From positions 1 to 64,000 of the forward strand of contig NZ_JACDUR010000003.1 in assembly GCF_013761175.1 (NCBI RefSeq): a stretch of 64,000 nt of DNA, read 5' to 3'. Position 1 is the first letter of the stretch. The number at the start of each line of letters is the position of its first letter. The notes below the pieces were generated by a model, which saw nothing but the letters and a program-made list of their open reading frames with translations, was not told the DNA's origin and did not search any database. The position numbers were made by a program, and so were the translations under genes. This DNA comes from Nonomuraea soli (GTDB lineage: Bacteria; Actinomycetota; Actinomycetes; Streptosporangiales; Streptosporangiaceae). Of this stretch, positions 32,641-41,284 are shown piece after piece.

Positions 32641-33885
32641 CTAGTCGGCGAGCGCGACGCCCTTACGTTCGGGAATGAGCAGCATGGCGACCATTTCCAG
32701 GACGTACAGGGCGGCGAGCGCCCCGATGGCGATGGCGAACCCGTGCTCGGTGGCGACCAGCGCGACCACCACGGGGGCGAAGGCGCCGACGCCCCGGCCG
32801 AGGTTGAACAGAACGTTTTGCGCGAGCGACCTGATCTGCGTCCGGTAGCTCTCGGCCATCAGCGCGCCGAGCCCGCCCAGCATGCCGTTGACGAAGAAGC
32901 CCATCACCGCGCCGCCGAACAGGAGCGCGACCTCGTTGCTGAGCTGGCTGTAGACCAGGAGGCTGACCACGGCTCCCGCCTGGTAGGCCCAGAAGGTGGG
33001 CCGGCGGCCGAACTTGTCGGCGAACTGGCCGAACAGGAAGATTCCGGCCATCATTCCGACGACGGTGACGGCGGTCCACAGGCTCGACTTGGTCAGTCCG
33101 AGCCCCAGCGAGTCGCTCAGATAGGTCGGCAGCCAGGTCATCACGCCGTAGTAGCCGAAGTTCTGCACCGAGCAGAGGACCAGGATGCCGATGGTGGCCA
33201 TCGTGGTGGGCCGGTCGGCGAAGAGCATCTTGAGCTGGGTGCCGAAGCTCGGTTTCGGTTCCGTGCTGGCCCGCTGGAAGATCTCCGGCTCACCGATGCG
33301 CTTGCGCACGACGAAGGCGATGACCGCGGGGACGGCGCCGATGGCGAACAGGCCGCGCCAGCCGAACTGCGAGATGGCCCAGGGCGAGATGAAGGCGGCG
33401 GCGAGCACGCCGACCTGCCAGCCGATGCCGACCAGCGCGGTGGCCCTGGCGCGCTTGGCCGCGGGCCACGCCTCGGCCGCCAGTGTCATGCCGATGCCGA
33501 ACTCGCCGCCGAGGCCCATGCCGGCGATGAAGCGCAGGACCGCGAGGGATTCCAGGTTCGGTGATAGCGCGCACAATCCGGTGAAGACGGCGAAGAGGAT
33601 GATCGACCAGGCCAGCATCTTGGCCCGGCCGAACCGGTCGGCGAGCACCCCGAACAGGACGCCGCCGACGACGGCGCCCCACAGGGTGACGGAGGTGAGC
33701 GCACCCGCTTCGGCCTTGCTCACCCCGAAGCTCTGGGCGATCGCCAGCATGCCGAAGCTGAGGATCAGAAGGTCGAAGCCGTCCATGGCGTAGCCGGAGG
33801 CGGAAGCGAAAATGGCGCGCTTCGCATATCCGTCGGACGTGTTCTTGGGCGTTGGTGCGGAGGAGAGAACGGGGGTGTCTGACAT
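32641..33885 (-). CDS. MFS transporter, aromatic acid:H+ symporter (AAHS)-like
   Basis: 414 residues from the ATG at 33885; a GTG at 33930 would overlap the operator region. Twelve predicted membrane segments, opening FASASGYAMDGFDLLILSFG (the D-G-x-D of AAHS carriers in TM1), loop 2-3 FGVLADRFGRAKML and loop 8-9 FGQFADKFGRRPTF. AAHS carriers take up aromatic acids with protons; orotate is a planar heteroaromatic acid, and this is the first gene of an operon leading to orotate-type enzymes. Orotate uptake is inferred. Confidence 0.9.
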   Translation of the reverse strand: MSDTPVLSSAPTPKNTSDGYAKRAIFASASGYAMDGFDLLILSFGMLAIAQSFGVSKAEAGALTSVTLWGAVVGGVLFGVLADRFGRAKMLAWSIILFAVFTGLCALSPNLESLAVLRFIAGMGLGGEFGIGMTLAAEAWPAAKRARATALVGIGWQVGVLAAAFISPWAISQFGWRGLFAIGAVPAVIAFVVRKRIGEPEIFQRASTEPKPSFGTQLKMLFADRPTTMATIGILVLCSVQNFGYYGVMTWLPTYLSDSLGLGLTKSSLWTAVTVVGMMAGIFLFGQFADKFGRRPTFWAYQAGAVVSLLVYSQLSNEVALLFGGAVMGFFVNGMLGGLGALMAESYRTQIRSLAQNVLFNLGRGVGAFAPVVVALVATEHGFAIAIGALAALYVLEMVAMLLIPERKGVALAD

Positions 33886-33922
33886 GACCACTCGTCCAGG
33901 AAGAAGGGGGGTGGATTTCCTA

Positions 33923-33941
33923 GTTTCCACTTAACGGAAAC
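33923..33941. promoter_or_regulatory. Palindrome GTTTCC-N7-GGAAAC before the MFS operon
   Basis: Perfect 6-base arms around ACTTAAC, 38 bases upstream of the MFS ATG and five bases from the next operator-like site. Same half-site sequence, wider spacing. Probably a second, weaker site for the same regulator. Confidence 0.5.
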
Positions 33942-33945
33942 ATCA

Positions 33946-33961
33946 CTTCCATAACTGGAAG
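33946..33961. promoter_or_regulatory. Candidate IclR operator (site 3), over the MFS transcription start
   Basis: CTTCCA-TAAC-TGGAAG, perfect 6-base arms and the same TAAC spacer as site 2. It covers the expected transcription start of the MFS promoter, the position for a simple repressor. Confidence 0.7.
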
Positions 33962-33963
33962 GA

Positions 33964-33992
33964 GTATTGCAGTCCGTTATTGAGGCAGTCAA
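33964..33992 (-). promoter_or_regulatory. Predicted promoter of the MFS-IclR operon
   Basis: Minus strand TTGACT (33992-33987), 17-base spacer, CAATAC (33969-33964). Start of transcription would fall near 33957, inside the candidate IclR operator. Confidence 0.6.
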
Positions 33993-34004
33993 GGGAGCAC
34001 GAAG

Positions 34005-34031
34005 TTCACAACAGAGCGTTACTGCTGTGAA
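34005..34031. repeat. Inverted repeat upstream of the MFS promoter
   Basis: TTCACAACAG (34005-34014) and CTGCTGTGAA (34022-34031), one mismatch, 7-base loop. Could be an upstream regulator site. The rest of the 300-base gap up to 34188 shows no convincing ORF, tRNA or further repeat. Confidence 0.5.
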
Positions 34032-34188
34032 GAAAGAATCCCTTTTGTTGCCATTTGCCCGGATCTTGTGAGCGTCGGGCACGGCGCAGGTGATCATGGC
34101 GGAGCGTGGTCAAGGCAGGCTCCGGCGGTCGGGGTGGCTCAAGCGGGACACACGCCCGCGAGCTCTACCCCGCGATGAACGCGGTCGG

Positions 34189-34818
34189 CTAGACCAGGAA
34201 GTCGAGGATCCTCAGCGGATCGGGCAGCGGGCGGTGGTCGGGCGCCCGCAGCCACGTGGCCGAGCGGCCGCCCGGCAGGGTCGAACCGGGAGCGAGCACG
34301 TAGCTGTCACGGCAGTGCCAGCGCAGCCCCGGCGTGTCCTCGATGGCCGAGGGCACGCAGTCGAGACTGCACGACCACCACTCGTCCTCGTCGTCCGGGT
34401 TGCCACGGGTGGCCACATAAAACAGAACCCGGTCGCCGTTCTCGGCGACCGGGCCTGTGAAGACGCCTGCGGCGTCGATGCGGGAGAGGGCGGAGAGCCC
34501 GTGGGCGGCGGGTACGTCGAAGACGTCGAAGACCCTGCCCGTGGGAAGAATCACATTCGCCTCGGCCTCACGCTGCCACCACAGGGTGAGCATCGCGGTG
34601 TCCGTCGTGGCCTGCACGTTCCAGGCGGGCGAGAGCGGATGCTGACCGGGGTCGGGACAGCCGATGCGGTCACACGAACACGCCCGCGTGCCGTGGCGCA
34701 TGGGATGCGCGCCGGGAGCGCACGCCCAGCCCAGAGCCGCATAGCCGAGCACGATGTCGATGCGGGTGGGGTGCGCGACCCGTTTCCTGGTGCGCCGGGC
34801 AAGAGGTACGCCGACCAT
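34189..34818 (-). CDS. Bifunctional DNA primase/polymerase N-terminal (Prim-Pol) domain protein
   Basis: 209 residues. Opening VLGYAALGWACAPGAHPMRH, a Cys cluster (ACSCDRIGCPDPGQHPLSP) and NVILPTGRVFDVFDVPAAHG match the Prim-Pol domain found in plasmid and phage replication proteins and in stand-alone actinobacterial proteins. No helicase domain follows, so this is the stand-alone form. The motif usually DxD reads DVFDVP here; activity unclear. GGGAG seven bases before the ATG. A TCTGGA-GTGG-TCCAGA palindrome lies at 34839-34854 in its upstream region. Confidence 0.8.
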   Translation of the reverse strand: MVGVPLARRTRKRVAHPTRIDIVLGYAALGWACAPGAHPMRHGTRACSCDRIGCPDPGQHPLSPAWNVQATTDTAMLTLWWQREAEANVILPTGRVFDVFDVPAAHGLSALSRIDAAGVFTGPVAENGDRVLFYVATRGNPDDEDEWWSCSLDCVPSAIEDTPGLRWHCRDSYVLAPGSTLPGGRSATWLRAPDHRPLPDPLRILDFLV

Positions 34819-34838
34819 GCTTCAACTCCCATCCGAAA

Positions 34839-34854
34839 TCTGGAGTGGTCCAGA
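34839..34854. promoter_or_regulatory. Palindrome upstream of the Prim-Pol gene
   Basis: TCTGGA-GTGG-TCCAGA, perfect 6-base arms, 21 bases before the ATG. Candidate operator; the binding protein is unknown. Confidence 0.4.
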
Positions 34855-34929
34855 CCCCGGGCAGAAACGCACACGAGAAGCCTTCACATGGGACACACCC
34901 GCACTGTTCTGTGCACTCTAACGCACAGG

Positions 34930-34953
34930 CCTCAGCACCTGAGGGGAAACCCC
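34930..34953 (-). terminator. hemB terminator region
   Basis: Hairpin CCTCAG-CAC-CTGAGG (34930-34944) with GGGG-AAA-CCCC (34943-34953) next to it, just past the hemB stop on the minus strand. Likely ends the rex-hem transcript. Confidence 0.6.
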
Positions 34954-34956
34954 CGG

Positions 34957-35940
34957 TTAGAGACTCCGCGCCACCTCGGTCGCCCAGTAGGTGAGGATCA
35001 GATCGGCCCCCGCGCGCCGGATGGCGACGAGAGACTCCATGATCGCCCGCTCCCGGTCGATCCAGCCGTTGGCCGCGGCCGCCTCGATCATGGCGTACTC
35101 ACCGCTGACCTGGTAGGCCGCAACGGGAACGTCGGACATGGCCTTTACCTGATGCAGGATGTCGAGGTAGGCCAGGGCGGGCTTGACCATGACGATGTCG
35201 GCGCCCTCCTCGATGTCGAGCGCGACCTCGCGCAGCGACTCGCCCCGGTAGCCCGCGGGGTCCTGCTGGTAGGCGTTGCGGTTGCTGAAGTTCGCGGGCA
35301 TCTCGACGGCCTCACGGAAAGGCCCGTAGAAGCCCGAGGCGAACTTCGCCGAATAGGCCAGGATCGCGACGTGCGGGTGGCCGGCGCGGTCGAGCGCCCG
35401 CCTGATGTAGCCGACCTGGCCGTCCATCATGCCGCTCGGGGAGATCAGCTGCGAGCCCGCCTCGGCCTGCGCGACCGCCATCGAGGCGTAACGTTCCAGC
35501 GTCAGGTCGTTGTCGACCTCTCCCGACGGCGTGAGCACGCCGCAGTGGCCGTGGTCGGTCACCTCGTCGAGGCAGGTGTCGGCGCCGACCACCAGGGCGT
35601 CGCCCACCTCGGCGGCCAGGTCGCGCAGCGCCACCTGGGTGATGCCCTCGGGATCGTCGGCCGCCGAGCCGTACCCGTCCTTCTCCTCGGGGATGCCGAA
35701 GAGCATCACGCAGCCGACGCCCGCCTCGGCGGCCTCGTGGGCCGCCTTGCGCAGGGAGTCGCGGGTGTGCTGGACGACGCCCGGCATGGCACCGACCGGC
35801 CGGGGCTCGGTCAGCCCTTCCTTCACGAACAGCGGCAGGATCAGCTCCGACGGGTGCAGCCGCACCCCGGTGACCATGCGGCGCAGCGCGGGGGTACGGC
35901 GAAGCCTCCGCGGTCGCGCCGCGGGGAACTGGCTAGTCAT
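34957..35940 (-). CDS. hemB: Porphobilinogen synthase (delta-aminolevulinate dehydratase)
   Basis: 327 residues, usual size. Condenses two 5-aminolevulinates to porphobilinogen. Seen: [10 protein letters not shown], metal-site region [17 protein letters not shown], first Schiff-base Lys in [17 protein letters not shown], second Lys in [16 protein letters not shown]. Last gene of the rex-hemA-hemC-hemD-hemB series, all on the minus strand with short gaps. Confidence 0.97.
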   Translation of the reverse strand: MTSQFPAARPRRLRRTPALRRMVTGVRLHPSELILPLFVKEGLTEPRPVGAMPGVVQHTRDSLRKAAHEAAEAGVGCVMLFGIPEEKDGYGSAADDPEGITQVALRDLAAEVGDALVVGADTCLDEVTDHGHCGVLTPSGEVDNDLTLERYASMAVAQAEAGSQLISPSGMMDGQVGYIRRALDRAGHPHVAILAYSAKFASGFYGPFREAVEMPANFSNRNAYQQDPAGYRGESLREVALDIEEGADIVMVKPALAYLDILHQVKAMSDVPVAAYQVSGEYAMIEAAAANGWIDRERAIMESLVAIRRAGADLILTYWATEVARSL

Positions 35941-35951
35941 AGAACGAACCT

Positions 35952-37496
35952 CTACTTGAGTCGGCGGCGCGCCCCTCGACGCGTCTGAGAGGGCCGCCGG
36001 GGAACATCGCCCGCAGCGACGGCGGCCTGTCGTCTCTTCTGACCGTACTCCGCGAGCGCCGCGGCCAGGGCGGAAGCCGAAGGTTTGTCCGCCATCACGT
36101 CGACGCGCAGCCCGAACTCCTCGGCCGTCTTGGCCGTCTGCGGCCCGATGACCGCGATGACCGTGACGTTGTGCGGCTTGCCCGCGATGCCGACGAGGTT
36201 CCTGACGGTCGACGACGAGGTGAACAGCACCGCGTCGAAGCCGCCGCCCTTGATGGCCTCGCGGATCGGCTGGGGCGGCGGGGCCGCGCGCACGGTCCGG
36301 TAGGCCGTCACGTCGTCGCACTCCCAGCCCAGCTCGGTCAGACCGGCGATGAGCGTGTCGGTGGCGATGTCGGCGCGCGGCAGCAGCACCCGGTTGATCG
36401 GGTCGAGCATCGAGTCGTAGGGCGGCCACTCGGCCAGCAGGCCTTCGGACGACTGCTCGCCGGTCGGCAGCAGGTCGGGCTTGACCCCGAACTCCACCAG
36501 CGCCTGCGAGGTCGCCTCGCCCACGGCGGCCACCTTGAGCCCGGCGAAGGCGCGGGCGTCGAGGCCGTACTCCTCGAACTTCTCGCGGATCGCCTTGACC
36601 GCGTTGGCGCTGGTGAAGGCGACCCACTCGTAGCGTCCGGTGACCAGGCCCTTGATCGCCCTGTCCATCTGCTGCGGGGTGCGCGGCGGCTCGACCGAGA
36701 TGGTCGGCACCTCCTCGGGCACCGCGCCATAGGACCGCAGCTGCTCCGACAGGCCCGCTGCCTGCTCCTTGGTGCGCGGCACCAGCACCCGCCAGCCGAA
36801 CAGCGGCCGGGTCTCGAACCACGACAGCCGGTCGCGCATGCCGACGGCGTCGCCGACGACGATCATCGCGGGCTCGGTGAAGCCGGCGTGCTTGAGGTCG
36901 GGCTGCATGCGGCCGAGCGTCGTCACGACGGTGTACTGCTCGGTCGTCGTGCCGGCGCTGGAGACCGCGGCGGGCGTCGAGTCGGGCTTGCCGCCCGCGA
37001 TCAGCGCCTTGGCGATCGGCACGGCCTGGTCGATGCCGTTGTAGATGACCAGGGTGCCGGGGCAGGCGGCGTGGGAGGCCCAGTCCTGCTCCATGGCCGC
37101 GTCGACGACCCTGAACTCGGGTACGGCGGCCGCCGGCGGGATGCCCGCGTAGGTGAGCACGGCGGTCGCGGGCGGCACCCCCGGGACGATCTCGAAGTCC
37201 ACCTCCGCGGCTGCGCACGCCGCGGCCTCCTCGGAGATCGAGGAGAACAGCATCGGGTCACCCTCGCACACGCGCACGACGAGCTTGCCCGCCTTGGCGC
37301 GCGGGATGTAGTCGCCCGCGAGGACCTCGACCCCCTCGCGGCAGTGCTGCAGCAGCGGGCCGAAGGCGTCCTCGTCGAGGACCACCACGTCGGCCTTGCC
37401 CAGCAGCTCGGCACCGCGCAGGGTCAGCAGGTTGGGGTCGCCGGGGCCGGCTCCCACGAAGGCCACGAACGCTGTGGTTGGACTATCGGCGGTCAA
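35952..37496 (-). CDS. hemD: Fused uroporphyrinogen-III C-methyltransferase / uroporphyrinogen-III synthase
   Basis: 514 residues, two enzymes. Residues about 8-250: CobA/CysG-type methyltransferase ([48 protein letters not shown]). Residues about 260-490: HemD synthase ([53 protein letters not shown]). Makes uroporphyrinogen III and diverts it towards sirohaem/cobalamin. The fusion is usual in actinobacteria. TTG start at 37496 overlaps the hemC stop (TTGA), with GGGGAG about nine bases before it. Basic C-terminal tail. Confidence 0.95.
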   Translation of the reverse strand: MTADSPTTAFVAFVGAGPGDPNLLTLRGAELLGKADVVVLDEDAFGPLLQHCREGVEVLAGDYIPRAKAGKLVVRVCEGDPMLFSSISEEAAACAAAEVDFEIVPGVPPATAVLTYAGIPPAAAVPEFRVVDAAMEQDWASHAACPGTLVIYNGIDQAVPIAKALIAGGKPDSTPAAVSSAGTTTEQYTVVTTLGRMQPDLKHAGFTEPAMIVVGDAVGMRDRLSWFETRPLFGWRVLVPRTKEQAAGLSEQLRSYGAVPEEVPTISVEPPRTPQQMDRAIKGLVTGRYEWVAFTSANAVKAIREKFEEYGLDARAFAGLKVAAVGEATSQALVEFGVKPDLLPTGEQSSEGLLAEWPPYDSMLDPINRVLLPRADIATDTLIAGLTELGWECDDVTAYRTVRAAPPPQPIREAIKGGGFDAVLFTSSSTVRNLVGIAGKPHNVTVIAVIGPQTAKTAEEFGLRVDVMADKPSASALAAALAEYGQKRRQAAVAAGDVPRRPSQTRRGARRRLK

Positions 37497-38392
37497 TGGG
37501 AATGCTCCCCCATCAATCTGTCGGCCCCCTCGGCCAGCATCTGCGCCGCCAGCAGGCGGCCCAGGCGTGCGGCGTCCGAAGAGGAACCGGCGGCGGACTT
37601 GCGAACCGCCCGCGTGCCGTCGATGGCGACGACAGCGGCGGTGATGTTCAGAGTGTGCCCGTCGTCGAGCGCGAAGGCACCCACCGGAGCGGAGCAACCG
37701 GCTTCGAGCGCGTTGAGCACGGTGCGCTCGGCGACCACGGCGTTGCGGGTCCGCTCGCAGTCGAGCACGCTGAGGAACTCGATCAGGTCGGTGCGCTCGG
37801 CCAGGCACTCCACGGCCAGCGACCCCTGTCCGGGGGCGGGCAGCAGCTCCTCGACCTCGAAGATCTGGGCGACCTCCGCCTGCCTGCCGAGCCTGGTCAG
37901 CCCGGCGCTGGCCAGGACGACCGCGTCGAGCTCGCCGGAGTGCACCTTGCCGATGCGCGTGTCGGCGTTGCCGCGGATCGGGACGTACTCCAGATCGGAG
38001 CGCAGGGCACGCAGCATCGCGATGCGCCGCGGTGAGCCGGTGCCGACCTTGGCGCCCGCGGGCAGGTCGGCGAGCTTGGCGGTGCCGACGAGGGCGTCGC
38101 GGTGGTCGTGGCGCTCCGGCAGGGCCGCGAGCACGAAACGGTCGTCCTGCTTGGTCGGCAGGTCCTTCAGCGAGTGGACCGCGAAGTCGACCTCGCCCTC
38201 GACGAGCTTGTCGCGCAGGGCGCTGACGAACACGCCCGTGCCGCCGAGCTGGGCCAGATGGGCCTTGGTCACGTCGCCGAACGTCGTGATGCCGACCAGC
38301 TCGATCGCCTGGCCGGTCCGCTCCGTGTAGAGGTCGGCGACCATCTGCGACTGGGTGGTCGCCATGAGGCTCTTACGGGTGCCGAGTCTCAT
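37493..38392 (-). CDS. hemC: Hydroxymethylbilane synthase (porphobilinogen deaminase)
   Basis: 299 residues, just short of the usual 305-320. Polymerises four porphobilinogens. Opening MRLGTRKSLMATTQSQMVAD, HSLKDLPT, GSPRRIAMLRAL, and the cofactor Cys in LEAGCSAPVGAFA. ATG overlaps the hemA stop (ATGA). Confidence 0.97.
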   Translation of the reverse strand: MRLGTRKSLMATTQSQMVADLYTERTGQAIELVGITTFGDVTKAHLAQLGGTGVFVSALRDKLVEGEVDFAVHSLKDLPTKQDDRFVLAALPERHDHRDALVGTAKLADLPAGAKVGTGSPRRIAMLRALRSDLEYVPIRGNADTRIGKVHSGELDAVVLASAGLTRLGRQAEVAQIFEVEELLPAPGQGSLAVECLAERTDLIEFLSVLDCERTRNAVVAERTVLNALEAGCSAPVGAFALDDGHTLNITAAVVAIDGTRAVRKSAAGSSSDAARLGRLLAAQMLAEGADRLMGEHSH

Positions 38393-39636
38393 CCCTCCAC
38401 CTCTCTGACCGCTTCCGGCATCTTCGGGTCCAAATCGAACAGCTCGCGCAGAGCTTCCGCATAATGATCGCCCGCCGGGGACGTCGCGAGCCGCTTGACA
38501 CGCACAGTTGGCTCGTGAAGCAGTTTGTCGACGACCCTCCTGACGGTCTGGGCGACCTCGTCGCGCGCCTTGTCGTCGAGGTCCGGCATGCGCATCATGA
38601 GGCGTCCGAGCTCGGCCTCGACCACGTCGGCCGCCTTGCTGCGCAGCGCCACCACGGTCGGCGTCACCCGGGCGGCGCGCTCGGCGCCGAGGTAGGCCTC
38701 CAGCTCCTGCGCGACCAGCCGCCTGACGGCCTGGACCGCCTCGCCGCCGGCGCCGATGCCGGACTCCTTGATCGTCTCGAGGTCGATCAGGGTCACGCCG
38801 GGCAGCTCGCGCACCGCGGGATCCACGTCGTGCGGCATCGCCAGGTCGAGCAGGACCACCGGACCGGTGATCATCGAGGTGGTGATCAGGTGCCTGCCCG
38901 CCCCCGTGCAGGTGATCACCAGATCCACGTCGTCGAGCCGTACGTCGTCGAGCCCGATCGCCCGGCCACCGGCCTCCTGCGCCAGCCGTACGGCCTTGTC
39001 GTAGGTCCGGTTGGCCACCACGATCTCGCCCGCGCCCGCGCGCCGCAGCGTCGCGACCGCCAGGCCGCTCATCGCACCCGCCCCGACGACCAGCGCCCGC
39101 TTGCCCTCGACCGGCCCGCCCAGCTCCAGTCCCGCGCTCACCAGCGACGGCCCCGCCCGGTCCAGGTCGGTCTCGGCGTGCGCCTTCTTGCCCACGCGCA
39201 GCGCCTGCTGCACCAGCTCGTTCAGCACCGCGCCGACGGTGCCGCACTCCTGCGCCAGCCGCAGCGCCTGCCGCACCTGGCCCAGGATCTGGCCCTCGCC
39301 CACGACCATCGAGTCGAGCCCGGCGGCCATCGAGAACAGGTGCTCGACCGCGCGGTCCTCGTAGTGCACGTAGAGGCTGCGGGTCAGCTCGTCGGCGCCG
39401 ACCCCGGTGTGTACGGCGAGCAGCTCGGTGATCGCGTTCAGCGCCGCGTGGAACCTGTCCACCGCGGCGTAGACCTCGACCCTGTTGCAGGTCGAGACGA
39501 CCATGACCTCGGCCACGCAGACGTCCTGCTGGACGTCGAAGAGCAGCTTCTCCAGCCGCTCGCCGCCCAGCGAGACACGCTCAAGCAACGCCACCGGAGC
39601 GGTCCGGTGGCTCAGTCCAACCACGAGAACGCTCAT
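38389..39636 (-). CDS. hemA: Glutamyl-tRNA reductase
   Basis: 415 residues. First step of the C5 haem pathway, glutamyl-tRNA to glutamate-1-semialdehyde with NADPH. Seen: VVGLSHRTAPVALLERVSL, catalytic Cys in VVSTCNRVEVYA, GEGQILGQVRQALRLAQECG and NADPH-binding VVGAGAMSGLAVATLRRAGA. The product is used by hemL at 9.8-11.1 kb. Overlaps rex by four bases. Confidence 0.97.
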   Translation of the reverse strand: MSVLVVGLSHRTAPVALLERVSLGGERLEKLLFDVQQDVCVAEVMVVSTCNRVEVYAAVDRFHAALNAITELLAVHTGVGADELTRSLYVHYEDRAVEHLFSMAAGLDSMVVGEGQILGQVRQALRLAQECGTVGAVLNELVQQALRVGKKAHAETDLDRAGPSLVSAGLELGGPVEGKRALVVGAGAMSGLAVATLRRAGAGEIVVANRTYDKAVRLAQEAGGRAIGLDDVRLDDVDLVITCTGAGRHLITTSMITGPVVLLDLAMPHDVDPAVRELPGVTLIDLETIKESGIGAGGEAVQAVRRLVAQELEAYLGAERAARVTPTVVALRSKAADVVEAELGRLMMRMPDLDDKARDEVAQTVRRVVDKLLHEPTVRVKRLATSPAGDHYAEALRELFDLDPKMPEAVREVEG

Positions 39637-40325
39637 TGGTTCTCCACGGCCATGAGTGGCCCCCCACTTTCGCGATCCGCTTTGCGCTGCTCGTGGAACG
39701 CAAGGATCTGCAGCTCGATCGATAGGTCGACCTTACGGACTTCGACGCTCTCCGGCACGGAAAGCACGACGGGGGCGAAGTTCAGGATGCTGGTGACTCC
39801 GGCGTTGACCACGCGATCGCACACCGCCTGTGCCGCCTGGGCCGGGGTCGCCAGGACCACGATCGACACCCCTCGCCGTTTGATCACGGTTTCAAGTTCG
39901 TCGATGTGGACAACATTCAACCCCGCGATGGTGTCGCCCACCACTTCGGGGTCGGCATCCAGGAGCGCCGCCACCCGGAAACCCCGGGAGACGAAGCCGC
40001 CGTAGTTCGCCAGCGCGCGACCGAGGTTACCCACTCCCACGATCGCCACCGCCCAGTCCTGGGTCAGGCCCAGCTCCCTGGAGATCTGGTAGACGAGGTA
40101 CTCGACCTCGTAACCGACGCCGCGCGTGCCGTACGAGCCCAGGTGGGACAGGTCCTTGCGCAGCTTCGCCGAGTTCACGCCCGCCGCGGCGGCCAGATCC
40201 TCCGAACTGACCGTGGCGATCCCGCGTTCGGCCAGCCCGGTCAGCGCCCGCAGGTACAGCGGCAGCCTTGCCACCGTCGCCTCGGGAATGCCGCGGTCAC
40301 GGGTCGGAGAGGGGCGACGGGACAC
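39633..40325 (-). CDS. rex: Redox-sensing transcriptional repressor Rex
   Basis: 230 residues from a GTG. N-terminal winged helix (IPEATVARLPLYLRALTGLA, SAKLRKDLSHLGSYGTRGVG) and NADH-binding Rossmann domain (WAVAIVGVGNLGRALANYGG, RVAALLDADPEVVG). Senses the NADH/NAD+ ratio and represses respiratory genes when NADH is low. In Streptomyces it is the first gene of rex-hemACD and represses itself; the same gene order and a Rex operator at 40402-40423 are seen here. Confidence 0.96.
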   Translation of the reverse strand: MSRRPSPTRDRGIPEATVARLPLYLRALTGLAERGIATVSSEDLAAAAGVNSAKLRKDLSHLGSYGTRGVGYEVEYLVYQISRELGLTQDWAVAIVGVGNLGRALANYGGFVSRGFRVAALLDADPEVVGDTIAGLNVVHIDELETVIKRRGVSIVVLATPAQAAQAVCDRVVNAGVTSILNFAPVVLSVPESVEVRKVDLSIELQILAFHEQRKADRESGGPLMAVENQ

Positions 40326-40401
40326 GGAGCTCCAGGTCGTGCGGGCGATCCCCGTGGTGGGGATCGCGTCAATGAAATCGAACCATCCTTCAGGTTAATC
40401 C

Positions 40402-40423
40402 CTTTGTGAACCGACGCACAAAG
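40402..40423. promoter_or_regulatory. Rex operator
   Basis: CTTTGTG-N8-CACAAAG, perfect 7-base arms. Fits the Rex consensus TTGTG-N8-CACAA. It lies 77 bases before rex and 20 bases before the divergent glutaredoxin-like gene, so both may respond to NADH. Confidence 0.85.
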
Positions 40424-40443
40424 TCAGTGGATAGTCTGGGGCT

Positions 40444-40680
40444 ATGCATCGCGTCACCCTCCTCGGCAAGCCGGGCTGCCATCTGTGCGACGACGCCCGC
40501 TCGGTGATCTCCAAAGTGGCCGGCGAGCTGGGGGTTTCCTGGGAAGAGATCGACATCGAGTCGTCCCGGGAGTTGTACGACAAGTACTGGGAGATGATCC
40601 CGGTGACGCTGGTGGACGGGGTGCAGCACGACTTCTGGCGTGTCTCGGAAGACCGCCTGCGCGCGGCGCTGTCGGGGTGA
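40444..40680 (+). CDS. Glutaredoxin-family protein
   Basis: 78 residues, thioredoxin fold. CxxC-type site in LLGKPGCHLCDDARSV (Cys-His-Leu-Cys), cis-Pro in MIPVTLVDG. Small glutaredoxin-like (DUF836) protein conserved next to hemA in actinobacteria. Diverges from rex with the Rex operator close to its start. Redox partner unknown. Confidence 0.9.
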   Translation: MHRVTLLGKPGCHLCDDARSVISKVAGELGVSWEEIDIESSRELYDKYWEMIPVTLVDGVQHDFWRVSEDRLRAALSG

Positions 40681-41284
40681 TGGCTGGCCGGCTTGTCGGC
40701 AATGTCGCTGAGTTCTCGAGCGTCGGCTGGCGCTCACCCCCATGCCAGGCCCTCGTCCCCGACGCCGACCGACGTGCGGAAGCCGAGCGTGAGTTGTCGG
40801 TTGGGAAGCGGTTGTGAGGGTGAGTTCCACGAACCTGATCCCGGCAGCGAGATCACGGCACCCCCTTGGGTCTGGTGCTGAACAGGCCAGGAAACCTGGC
40901 GGTTGGTGTTGGAGAAGCACCCGCGTCCTCTAGCGACCGGAGTACGCCACACAGTTGCCCGTTCCGGCGGCAGTGTGGCCCGAGATGGCTGATCGCCGCC
41001 CGCCTTGGGTGAGCGCTGCCAGGTTCGAACCGCTTCACCACGGGGTGCGCGGGCGGAGCGAGGCCCTCCAGGGGTCGCGGCCTCGGCGCGACTGGAAGCA
41101 ACAGCCTGAGCCGCCTGGCGCGTAGCGCCCGATGCGAAGCCCTTCTGCGGGGCTACAGGCGACGGAGGAGGGCTGTAGAGGAGGACTGCGGCAAGGCTGG
41201 CCGAGGGATGGGCGATGGGGCGATCTGGAGCGTTAGGGCGCCCTGGAGGATAGCCACCGACGGCCGGGCGCCAACGACAGCGCG
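40681..41284. other. 604-base stretch without a recognisable gene
   Basis: No frame here has both a plausible start and actinobacterial codon bias; short ORFs are spread over all frames. It holds a hairpin GCCAGG-AAA-CCTGGC near 40889-40903, GGCGC-GTA-GCGCC near 41117-41129, and a tRNA T-arm-like CAGGTTCGAACC near 41020-41031 without the rest of a tRNA. Could be a gene remnant or an untranslated structured region behind the glutaredoxin gene. Confidence 0.5.

Noticed and set aside
34090..38330. Long plus-strand open frames (632 and 719 codons) across hemB, hemD and hemC
   Set aside because: Antisense to well-recognised haem genes; His/Arg/Gln-rich, no domain, no ribosome site.
41015..41035. 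tRNA-like T-arm (GGTTCGAACC)
   Set aside because: No acceptor stem, D-arm or anticodon arm can be folded around it.
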